Of a stretch of 20,242 nt of DNA, positions 14,833 to 20,242 are shown one piece after another. The first letter of the stretch is position 1. Each line of letters begins with the position of its first letter. The DNA comes from DATAMF01 sp964472565 (GTDB taxonomy: Bacteria > Chloroflexota > Anaerolineae > Aggregatilineales > Aggregatilineaceae): assembly GCA_964472565.1 (NCBI GenBank), contig CAYYNB010000110.1, positions 1-20,242 of the forward strand. Direction: 5' to 3'. The translations under genes and the position numbers were made by a program. Under the pieces are notes generated by a model. It was not told where the DNA came from. It was given only the letters and a program-made list of their open reading frames with translations, and made no database searches.

Positions 14833-16587
14833 TCACTTCGCGCTTCCATCCGTTTTCGGATGCGCCTCGAAAAATTCCCACAGCACGTCTGCCGCTTTGA
14901 TGTCCATATTCGTCGGCCCGAAATAGTCTTCTTCCAGCCGGTCCACCCCCGGCAGCGTATGTCCGCCGCCGTCGATCACCCAGAACTCCACAATACTGTT
15001 TTCCGCGCATCCATCGAATGTGTAGTGATACACTTCTGTTTCTGCTGCTGCATCTTTTTTCGGCAGCACCTCGTAATCTGTCTGTTGCGGATCACACCCA
15101 TTATGCACCGCCCAGAACAGCGCCGTATCATATGCCGGGTACGAAATCACCGTCCCATTCTCATATTGCAGCCCTTCCCACGCCACATTCTGATCCGCCG
15201 TCCCGTGCATCAGCAGAATTGGCACGGGCGCAGAGTTTTCGCACAGATCGATAAAGCCGGGAAACAGCGTCGCGCCCACTTCTCCAAACGCCGCGAATTG
15301 ATCCGCCGCATCACACGCCATGCGCTGCGTCATAAATCCCCCGTTCGAAAACCCGGTGACATACCACCGCGCCGGATCAATGTTGAAATCCTGTGACAAA
15401 TCGCCCGCCAGGTACGTCAGGAATTTCACATCATCCTGATCCGAATATTCCCAGCCGGTGAATCCCTTCACATAATTCCATTCCTGGTCTACCCCGTCAG
15501 GATAGACCACGATGAATCCGTTTTTTTCTGCTACCGAATTCATATCCAGCAGATACGCCATCCCCATTCCTGTATCGGGTCGCCCGTGCAGCGCGATCAC
15601 CAGGGAGGTTGGTTCTGCCGGATCATAACTTGGCGGCACATACACCACGTAGCTGCGTGGCCGTCCGCCCCACAGGATATGCTCGCCTGCTTCGGCGTTG
15701 ATCAGGCTGGTCAGTTTCGCCCCGCCGAAGAAATACTGTGTGATCACCTCCGTTGCGTCGATTCCAAACTGGTTGAGTTTGTAATCCCCCACACGCGGCC
15801 AGTTGTTCCCTACCGCATGCATTTCATAAAACCCCACTTCGGTATCATCCGCGCAGGCATAAACCTGGCTGTGCTTCTTTTCATCTGCGCTGACCGGGCT
15901 TGTCTCACAGCCGTTCCGTTCCCGCCAGAATTCAATCGTTTCGTCAAAGCTCAGAACGTCCAGTTCTTCCGTCCGGCTCTCGACTTCGCGCCCTTCTTCG
16001 GGATAATACACATCCTGATCGCCCACCATCATCAGCAGCGAGACGGGTTTTGTTGCGGGGGCGGCACACACCTCCAGGTGATAATCCCACAGTCCCGCCC
16101 CCACGACAGCAACTCCGGCGAACAGGTCCGGTTTTTCGCAGGCCATCCGGTAGGCCATCAAGCCCCCGTTTGCCAGTCCTGTCAGGTATACCTCGCTGAC
16201 TTGATACTGGGTCTTCATCTCGTTGATCAGCTTTTCGAGATACCCCACATCATCCACCGAAACTCCGTCCACTGTCCCATAGTTGTCCCGTCCATCCCCC
16301 CACGCAAAGTCCGCCGTATCAGGATAGGCCGCGATGAAGCCATATTCCTCAGCCTTGTCATCCATACCGCTGAGCGCTTCGATGGCCCGCCCCGACGAGG
16401 CAAACGGGTGCAGCACGATCATCAGCGCCGCCCCCTCCTCATACGTCGAAGGGATATACGTGGTATAACTGCGCGTAAATCCTGCGTGTTCCAGCGTGTG
16501 AATTTCGCTTTCCCCATTCCCTTGTGCCCCGGCAGGCATCACCATCGCCGCCAGCAGCAGCAGGCTGATCAGACTGAATCGCCGCAT
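14833..16587 (-). CDS. Secreted double alpha/beta-hydrolase paralogue, inactive N-domain
   Basis: A 584-residue protein with the same architecture as the 12549-14261 product: signal peptide (cleavage likely after AGA, residue 21), a degenerate N-terminal hydrolase domain (about 30-290) and an intact C-terminal one (about 300-575). In the C-domain S414 (GFSNGG), D465 (HGTAD) and H543 (GGGHT) form the triad. In the N-domain the nucleophile position is A139 (GLANGG), and the His position is N261 (VGNNWPR against GAGHNWPR in the paralogue), so two of three catalytic residues are gone; D192 remains. Several Cys pairs match between paralogues, consistent with an exported, disulfide-stabilised protein. 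I prefer ATG 16587 over the GTG at 16593, with AGGA about 9 nt upstream. A MITE-like repeat lies 22 bases upstream, between this gene and any distal promoter. Confidence 0.92.
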   Translation of the reverse strand: MRRFSLISLLLLAAMVMPAGAQGNGESEIHTLEHAGFTRSYTTYIPSTYEEGAALMIVLHPFASSGRAIEALSGMDDKAEEYGFIAAYPDTADFAWGDGRDNYGTVDGVSVDDVGYLEKLINEMKTQYQVSEVYLTGLANGGLMAYRMACEKPDLFAGVAVVGAGLWDYHLEVCAAPATKPVSLLMMVGDQDVYYPEEGREVESRTEELDVLSFDETIEFWRERNGCETSPVSADEKKHSQVYACADDTEVGFYEMHAVGNNWPRVGDYKLNQFGIDATEVITQYFFGGAKLTSLINAEAGEHILWGGRPRSYVVYVPPSYDPAEPTSLVIALHGRPDTGMGMAYLLDMNSVAEKNGFIVVYPDGVDQEWNYVKGFTGWEYSDQDDVKFLTYLAGDLSQDFNIDPARWYVTGFSNGGFMTQRMACDAADQFAAFGEVGATLFPGFIDLCENSAPVPILLMHGTADQNVAWEGLQYENGTVISYPAYDTALFWAVHNGCDPQQTDYEVLPKKDAAAETEVYHYTFDGCAENSIVEFWVIDGGGHTLPGVDRLEEDYFGPTNMDIKAADVLWEFFEAHPKTDGSAK

Positions 16588-16609
16588 AGTCACCTATCCT
16601 GTTTATTTA

Positions 16610-16703
16610 AGGCCGATCCAAGAACCACATCCTGTGAGTTTGCCTCCCCTTCCCTTAGGGAAGGGGCAAGGGGGATGGGGTAAAGAAAATATTGGCGCAG
16701 CCT
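16610..16703 (+). repeat. MITE-like repeat, copy 1
   Basis: A 94-bp element beginning AGGCCGATCCAA and ending TTGGCGCAGCCT; the ends are imperfect inverted repeats (9 of 12). Inside is a perfect CCCCTTCCC / GGGAAGGGG palindrome with a 3-base centre. The last 71 bp match copy 2 (17842-17945) with two substitutions and one indel. It encodes nothing and has no obvious target-site duplication. Confidence 0.75.
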
Positions 16704-16737
16704 AAAGACGTCTGTCCACTTATACGTGTCCACCGCC

Positions 16738-17565
16738 TCAGCTTGATAGGTGATACTCCTCCACCCGATCCAACCATTCGCTCAGCATGACACTGAACAG
16801 CGCTTCCTGCTCGATCTGCAAGTTGTGTCCGGCCCGATCCAACACGGCGAACGTCGCGCGTGGATAGCTTTCGATCAGTTTCCAGGCGTCCCGGTAGCCC
16901 ACCGATGCATCCTGCCGCCCGGTCAAAATCAGCGTGGGAGCCTCAAAAGGTTGTTGTTCCACATCAAACGAAAATGAATAGCGCCCGCCGTGCTGAAGAC
17001 GCTGCAAAAAAACTTTATCTGCCATCACGAGTCCGCTCATAATCTCGTCGCGGAAACGCTGCCAGTTATGTTCACTCTGCACCACCGCCATCGCCGCGAA
17101 TTCTTGTCCCTCCGCCGGACTGAGCCTGTTGAACAGTTCGGGATCATATACCAGCGTCGTTTGGGGCGGCACATCGCGTCTTTCATACTCGGCTATAATC
17201 GCCGGGCATAGCAAAAACGCGCCGTCCACCATATCGCCCCGCCAGTGCAGCACACCGCGCGCCAGGTACCCGCCATACGACTCGCCTACAATCACAAACC
17301 GTTGGCCCGGTATCACCTGGTCGATAAACCGCAGCACCACATCCAGCATATCATCCGTCGAGGTGATCCAGTCGGCAGCGGGCGTTTTGCCCATCCCCGG
17401 CAAATCCAGGTAGATTCGTTTCCATCCTTCGCGCTCGCGCAGACTGGGTTCTATACAGCCGCTCATCAGGCGGTGATCGGGCGTAAACCCATGCACGATC
17501 ACCATCGGTCTTCCTTCGCCGTACTCTTCATAATAAACGGTAATATCAGCAAGCTGGCATTCCAT
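16738..17565 (-). CDS. Cytoplasmic alpha/beta-fold hydrolase
   Basis: A 275-residue single-domain hydrolase of the MhpC/haloalkane-dehalogenase-like superfamily, with no signal peptide. Motifs are VIVHGFTPD (oxyanion HG, residues 25-26), IYLDLPGMGKT, VIVGESYGGYLARG with nucleophile S96, a helical cap region (about 130-205), LILTGRQDASVG with D219, and LDRAGHNLQ with H247. All three triad residues are present, so it is probably an active esterase or C-C/C-O hydrolase; the substrate is unknown. I chose ATG 17565: AGGA lies 8 nt before it, whereas for ATG 17574 that site touches the codon. It is transcribed alone, with a candidate promoter at 17605-17633 and an operator-like palindrome at 17580-17606. 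The two MITE-like repeats bracket it and the candidate small RNA. Confidence 0.92.
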   Translation of the reverse strand: MECQLADITVYYEEYGEGRPMVIVHGFTPDHRLMSGCIEPSLREREGWKRIYLDLPGMGKTPAADWITSTDDMLDVVLRFIDQVIPGQRFVIVGESYGGYLARGVLHWRGDMVDGAFLLCPAIIAEYERRDVPPQTTLVYDPELFNRLSPAEGQEFAAMAVVQSEHNWQRFRDEIMSGLVMADKVFLQRLQHGGRYSFSFDVEQQPFEAPTLILTGRQDASVGYRDAWKLIESYPRATFAVLDRAGHNLQIEQEALFSVMLSEWLDRVEEYHLSS

Positions 17566-17579
17566 GTAAACCATCCTGT

Positions 17580-17606
17580 CTTGGTGAATAACGATGTTTT
17601 ACCAAG
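17580..17606. promoter_or_regulatory. Operator-like inverted repeat
   Basis: CTTGGT (17580-17585) and ACCAAG (17601-17606) are inverted, with partial extension (CTTGGTRAA half-sites). The element covers the predicted transcription start of the hydrolase gene and touches its -10, as a repressor site would. Confidence 0.35.
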
Positions 17607-17633
17607 TGTAGAATCATCCCGCTCTCAATTCAA
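17605..17633 (-). promoter_or_regulatory. Candidate promoter of the alpha/beta hydrolase
   Basis: On the minus strand TTGAAT (17633-17628) and TACACT (17610-17605) are 17 bp apart, each matching four of six consensus bases. The start codon lies about 40 bases downstream. Confidence 0.45.
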
Positions 17634-17647
17634 ATTAGCATGACCGA

Positions 17648-17677
17648 TTGACACTGCTCCCTATCTCGTGCTAGAGT
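17648..17677 (+). promoter_or_regulatory. Promoter of a non-coding unit
   Basis: A perfect TTGACA (17648-17653) and TAGAGT (17672-17677) are 18 bp apart, the best -35 in the window. Transcription would start near 17684 and run towards the terminator at 17806-17831. Confidence 0.55.
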
Positions 17678-17683
17678 GTGTTT

Positions 17684-17831
17684 ATCGTCAACACAACGAG
17701 GTGTGAAGTGGTCCGCAGCTAGTTTTTTTGAAGGCGCTTATATTCACGCATGAGCAGTGAATTGCGCCTGGCTGCTGCCCGTAGACTATATTTCGTATTC
17801 TGTAGACCGCAGGCCAGCCCTGCGGTTTTTT
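17684..17831 (+). ncRNA. Candidate small RNA, about 148 nt
   Basis: The segment runs from the predicted start after a good promoter to a strong terminator and holds no convincing ORF; the only RBS-linked frame is about 15 codons. A stem-loop can be drawn: GCAGC (17715-17719) with GCTGC (17771-17775), AGGCGC (17732-17737) with GCGCCT (17764-17769), and ATTCAC (17742-17747) with GTGAAT (17757-17762), capped by a 9-nt loop. I do not recognise 6S RNA, SRP RNA, tmRNA or a riboswitch in it. It could also be an attenuated leader whose downstream gene was displaced. The start is a prediction. Confidence 0.42.
17806..17831 (+). terminator. Strong intrinsic terminator of the small-RNA unit
   Basis: ACCGCAGG (17806-17813) pairs perfectly with CCTGCGGT (17819-17826) around a 5-nt loop, followed by six T's and a second T-run. 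There is no protein gene on the plus strand directly upstream to explain it. Confidence 0.85.
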
Positions 17832-17841
17832 GTTGTTTTTT

Positions 17842-17945
17842 AGGCTGGTCCAAGAAAATAATTCCCCACATTCTGTGAGTTTGACTCCCCTTCCCTAAGG
17901 GAAGGGGCAAGGGGGGATGGGGTAAAGAAAATATTGGCGCAGCCT
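17842..17945 (+). repeat. MITE-like repeat, copy 2
   Basis: A 104-bp element in the same orientation as copy 1 (16610-16703). The ends AGGCTGGTCCAA and TTGGCGCAGCCT are inverted repeats matching at 10 of 12 positions. The left part carries about 10 extra bases compared with copy 1; the rest is nearly identical. It begins within the T-run that follows the small-RNA terminator. Confidence 0.77.
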
Positions 17946-17971
17946 TATTTTAGCCCATGAGGAGCTGAATC

Positions 17972-18109
17972 ATGAACAAGAACGCAACCTTCCATTATCG
18001 TCCCACCACTTTTTCTGTCTGCCATCCGTTTTTAATCAAGGAGCATATGCACCATGTTAACCATCCGATCCTTCGCCGACGCCGACTACGTAAGCATGGT
18101 AGCCATTGA
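17972..18109 (+). CDS. Possible 45-codon leader ORF overlapping the GNAT start
   Basis: ATG 17972 is preceded by GAGGAG with a 7-nt spacing, a better ribosome site than most genes here. The frame runs 45 codons (MNKNATFHYRPTT... ending RKHGSH) and stops 56 bases inside the tandem GNAT gene, in a different frame. The peptide is basic and His-rich and matches nothing I know. It may be a leader that adjusts translation of the GNAT gene, or simply a chance frame. I saw no attenuator-type codon run. Confidence 0.3.
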   Translation: MNKNATFHYRPTTFSVCHPFLIKEHMHHVNHPILRRRRLRKHGSH

Positions 18110-19010
18110 CACAGCTACCTATCCCTACCCGTTAGGCCTCGAAACCTGGAAGCATATCGACTCCTCCCGTGATCCGGGCTTCATGTTCTGCCGCGATATG
18201 ATCGAACGGGATGGTCAGGTCGTCGGTTTTGGCGAATACGGTCAGTTGCCCTGGATGTACCACCCGGATAAATATCATTTCTATGTGTTGGTTGACCCCG
18301 ACCACGAATCGTCTGACATCCGCCCCTTTTATTATGCCTATGTGATGGATCGTTTGGCGCAGTATCACCCGCTTGCGATCACCTCCGCCATGCTCGAAAA
18401 TAAGGAACCCCATACCGGTTTTTTGCGCGAGGTCGGTTTTTGTGAGGTGATGCGCACCCAGCTTTCCGAACTGGATGTGACCGCGTTTGATCCGGCCCCC
18501 TTTGCGCCGTTTGTGGCGAAGGTCGCCGCCGCGCAGATTCAGATCGTCACACTGCGTGACCTGATGCAGCGCGATCCGAACTGGAAAGCCGCACTCTACG
18601 ATCTGGAATGGGCGCTCGTGCAGGACATTCCGTCTCCCGAACCGGCGGTGCGGTCTTCGCTGGAGGTTTTCGAGGACTCGATGCTGAACGGCCCCAATAC
18701 CCTGCTGGATGGCTGGTTTGTGGCGCTTGATGGGTCGTCGTATGTCGGAACCAGCCGCGCCTACCGCAACCCGGTCAACACCGACCAGCTTGACGGCAGT
18801 CTGACGGGCGTCATTCGCAGCCATCGCCGCCGCGGAATCGCAACTGTGCTCAAGCTGCACTTGATCGAATTTGCGCGCCAGTATGGAGCCGCGATCATTC
18901 TCACCGCAAACGAGGAAAATAACCCGATGTATCACCTGAATCTGACGTTGGGGTTCAAGCCGCGCCCCGCCTGGATCACCTACGAAAAATCGCTGGCGGC
19001 TGTCTCCTGA
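18054..19010 (+). CDS. Tandem GNAT acetyltransferase
   Basis: A 318-residue protein of two GNAT-like halves, as in mycothiol synthase-like and related double acetyltransferases. The C-terminal half is typical: GWFVALDGSSYVGTSRAYR, then LTGVIRSHRRRGIATVLKLHLI with the acetyl-CoA loop R258-R-R-G-I-A263, AAIILTANEENNPMYHLNLTLGF, and Tyr293 near the catalytic position. The N-terminal half (about 1-150) keeps the fold pattern (MLTIRSFADADYVSMVAI, DGQVVGFGEY, YHFYVLVDPDH, FLREVGFCEVMRT) but lacks the R/Q-x-x-G-x-G/A loop, so it is probably catalytically silent and may bind substrate. The acceptor is unknown; mycothiol synthesis is not implied. Start 18054 has AAGGAG 10 nt upstream. ATG 18047, seven bases earlier, is in another frame. 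A possible leader ORF overlaps the start. Confidence 0.92.
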   Translation: MLTIRSFADADYVSMVAIDTATYPYPLGLETWKHIDSSRDPGFMFCRDMIERDGQVVGFGEYGQLPWMYHPDKYHFYVLVDPDHESSDIRPFYYAYVMDRLAQYHPLAITSAMLENKEPHTGFLREVGFCEVMRTQLSELDVTAFDPAPFAPFVAKVAAAQIQIVTLRDLMQRDPNWKAALYDLEWALVQDIPSPEPAVRSSLEVFEDSMLNGPNTLLDGWFVALDGSSYVGTSRAYRNPVNTDQLDGSLTGVIRSHRRRGIATVLKLHLIEFARQYGAAIILTANEENNPMYHLNLTLGFKPRPAWITYEKSLAAVS

Positions 19011-19023
19011 TACTGTTTTTCTC

Positions 19024-19065
19024 CCGCTCCCCCTTGCTGACTCGCTTGGCGAGGGGGAGCGGTTT
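19024..19065 (+). terminator. Long GC-rich hairpin after the GNAT gene
   Basis: A 14-bp stem (19024-19037 with 19049-19062, one G-U pair) and an 11-nt loop lie 13 bases after the stop codon. Only TTTGTT follows, so termination may be imperfect. The C-run/G-run composition resembles the core of the two MITE-like repeats, and a REP-like palindrome is the alternative reading. Confidence 0.55.
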
Positions 19066-19124
19066 GTTGAGACAATTCACGAATTGCCCCATTGCCCCGC
19101 CTTTCTTCCCGTGCTGTGCGCTAA

Positions 19125-19153
19125 TTGACGGCGTAAGCATTGCATGATATTTT
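19125..19153 (+). promoter_or_regulatory. Candidate promoter of the NYN-LOTUS gene
   Basis: TTGACG (19125-19130) and TATTTT (19148-19153) are 17 bp apart, followed by ATAGTC. Transcription from about 19160 would give a leader of roughly 310 nt before the ATG at 19469. Confidence 0.5.
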
Positions 19154-19159
19154 ATAGTC

Positions 19160-19468
19160 AGTCTGTGAAAGCAAATGCACAATCATTTGCAAACTCAATG
19201 CGCGTTTTTAACGCCTGAGACACTTGGCAATCAGAACCTGAATAAAGGTCTGATTCATCCTCACATGAAATATAGTGTGGATTCGGACAGCAAGTGGAGC
19301 TATTTTGACCAAATAGCTTGACAAATAACTGGAATACGAGACATGCGTGATTAGGCGTAATTGGCTGGAGCCTTGCTTAATCTCAATGCCCAATACACAC
19401 CGGGCGACACAGACTGCATGAGATTCGTTTCCTCTTATATCGTCAAACATTTGCTCGAGGTAGCATCC
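19160..19468 (+). promoter_or_regulatory. Long leader with four inverted repeats
   Basis: This gene-free stretch has four palindromes: GCAAATG/CATTTGC (19171-19190), GCGTT/AACGC (19202-19214), AATCAG-ACC/GGT-CTGATT with one bulged A (19229-19255) and AGCTATTT/AAATAGCT (19298-19318). A TTGACA at 19318-19323 has no good -10 partner. I find no known riboswitch core and no convincing ORF; an 18-codon frame at 19265 lacks a ribosome site. The base composition is visibly more AT-rich than upstream. Confidence 0.4.
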
Positions 19469-20242
19469 ATGCTTAATATTCCCACTTTTCATCGTGTCGT
19501 CGTGTTGATTGATGCGGATAACGCCCAGCTAAGCCACTTAGAACAAATTCTCAAAATTGCCGATCATTACGGTCATCTGGAAATATGCCGCGCCTATGGG
19601 GACTGGAAAAAACGTCCACTGTCTGCTTCCTATGATGATGTACGCAATCTCAATATTGAGTGCGTACAGGTTGAGCGTGCGAAAGACGCCGCGGATAAAC
19701 AGCTCATGATTGAAGCCGGTGAAATCCTGGGTGCAGGTGACGCAGACCTGTTTATCATTGTCTCCGGCGATGGTGACTTTAGACAATTATGTGAGCGCAT
19801 CAAACAAAAGGTGCGCAAAGTTGTTGGTATTGGTAACAAAGGACAAACATCAGCCCACTTAAAAGAATCCTGCGATTCTTTCTATTACATTGAAGACTTG
19901 GCAGAAGTACTTATCCAGCTTGAGCACACCCAAGAATTCATGGATCTGCTTTTTCGCGCATTGGCTTCAATGCCCTGTGATAAAGATGGTTGGGTACACC
20001 GCGGACCGCTGGGCAACAAACTGCGTGATCTGGACTCAGGATTCGAAGACCGATTTGGGAATAAGAAACTATCCGAATGGCTGCGTGATTTGAGCGGTCA
20101 GGTCGAAATAAATGCCCACATGGTTCGGTTAGCCGATCCGGAAATCCCTAAGCGGATAGCCCTTTTGCGAGAAGCCGTTATTCAAGTACAGCGCCCTGAT
20201 AGCTTGGCACATATAGGTCAAATTGGACAGATACTGCGGACA
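19469..20242 (+). CDS. NYN-domain (LabA/DUF88-like) protein with LOTUS domain, 3' end beyond window
   Basis: The frame is open for 258 codons to the window edge. Residues 8-150 form a NYN (PIN-like) domain: VVVLIDADNA with D15, a basic GDWKKRP loop, ERAKDAADKQLMIEA with D73 and D76, and LFIIVSGDGDF with D101 and D103. These acidic residues bind metal in RNases of this superfamily. Residues about 155-225 resemble an OST-HTH/LOTUS domain (FMDLLFRALASM, DGWVHRGPLGNKL, FGNKKLSEWLRDL), a winged-helix fold that binds RNA, including G-quadruplex RNA in known cases. NYN-LOTUS proteins are widespread bacterial predicted RNases with little-known targets; some sit near defence or mobile genes. A GAGG site precedes the ATG. 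Codon and base use is more AT-rich than in neighbours, so transfer is possible. Confidence 0.93.
   Translation, partial: MLNIPTFHRVVVLIDADNAQLSHLEQILKIADHYGHLEICRAYGDWKKRPLSASYDDVRNLNIECVQVERAKDAADKQLMIEAGEILGAGDADLFIIVSGDGDFRQLCERIKQKVRKVVGIGNKGQTSAHLKESCDSFYYIEDLAEVLIQLEHTQEFMDLLFRALASMPCDKDGWVHRGPLGNKLRDLDSGFEDRFGNKKLSEWLRDLSGQVEINAHMVRLADPEIPKRIALLREAVIQVQRPDSLAHIGQIGQILRT

Noticed and set aside
15586..16683. A 365-codon plus-strand ORF
   Set aside because: Antisense to the second double hydrolase, same reasoning; its end runs into the repeat.
17684..17831. 6S RNA, SRP RNA or tmRNA identity for the non-coding unit
   Set aside because: None of the recognisable conserved motifs of these RNAs could be found in the segment.
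17719..17910. A 63-codon minus-strand ORF
   Set aside because: Spans the repeat and terminator, composition is Lys/Arg/Gln-rich and no ribosome site is present.
18054..19010. Mycothiol synthase (MshD) assignment for the tandem GNAT
   Set aside because: Only the general two-domain layout agrees; the N-domain lacks the cofactor loop and nothing in the context suggests thiol synthesis.
19208..19492. A 94-codon minus-strand ORF over the NYN leader
   Set aside because: No ribosome site, no family resemblance, and it overlaps the start of a clear NYN gene.

Overview
The window reads as a chromosomal segment of a GC-rich (roughly mid-50s percent by eye), free-living bacterium. I lean towards Chloroflexota, class Anaerolineae or a close relative. 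The reasons are an LCP protein with a Pro/Thr/Glu-rich linker, a degenerate-PP2C/membrane/beta-propeller protein, secreted TolB-like and PPC proteins, and tandem GNAT proteins. This is inference from protein style, not a database result. The sequence is a draft scaffold: exactly 100 Ns (6372-6471) mark a gap that truncates one gene. I see no rRNA, tRNA, CRISPR array, prophage or transposase.

Layout. 1-1278 (minus): the start of an unrecognised protein running off the left edge, then a slipin-type SPFH protein. 1471-5082 (plus): a large membrane protein (degenerate PP2C domain, one membrane helix, predicted external beta-propeller) and an LCP-family cell-envelope protein, closed by a bidirectional terminator. 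5132-6371 (minus): an erythromycin-esterase-family protein, cut by the gap. 6472-8856 (plus): a TetR regulator with two matching palindromic operators around its promoter, a translationally coupled membrane protein, then an exported PPC-domain protein with its own promoter and terminator. 8913-12410 (minus): a likely four-gene operon, GNAT > unknown protein > SAM methyltransferase > secreted TolB-like propeller. 12549-16587: two long paralogous secreted proteins (minus), each made of two alpha/beta-hydrolase domains, on either side of a small acidic lipoprotein gene (plus). 16738-17565 (minus): a cytoplasmic alpha/beta hydrolase. 17648-17831: a promoter-to-terminator unit with no convincing ORF, possibly a small RNA. 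18054-19010 (plus): a tandem GNAT protein. 19469-end (plus): a NYN-LOTUS protein behind a long, hairpin-rich leader and cut by the right edge.

Most notable: (i) in both double hydrolases the N-terminal domain has Ala in place of the nucleophile Ser, while the C-terminal domain keeps a full triad, so this looks like a conserved pseudoenzyme-enzyme fusion; (ii) three GGTCACGCT repeats at exact 11-bp spacing lie between the divergent promoters of one double hydrolase and the lipoprotein gene; (iii) two near-identical MITE-like repeats with inverted ends bracket the 1.1-kb hydrolase/small-RNA segment; (iv) the TetR operator pair is unusually clear. No defence system or other complete novel multi-gene system could be demonstrated.
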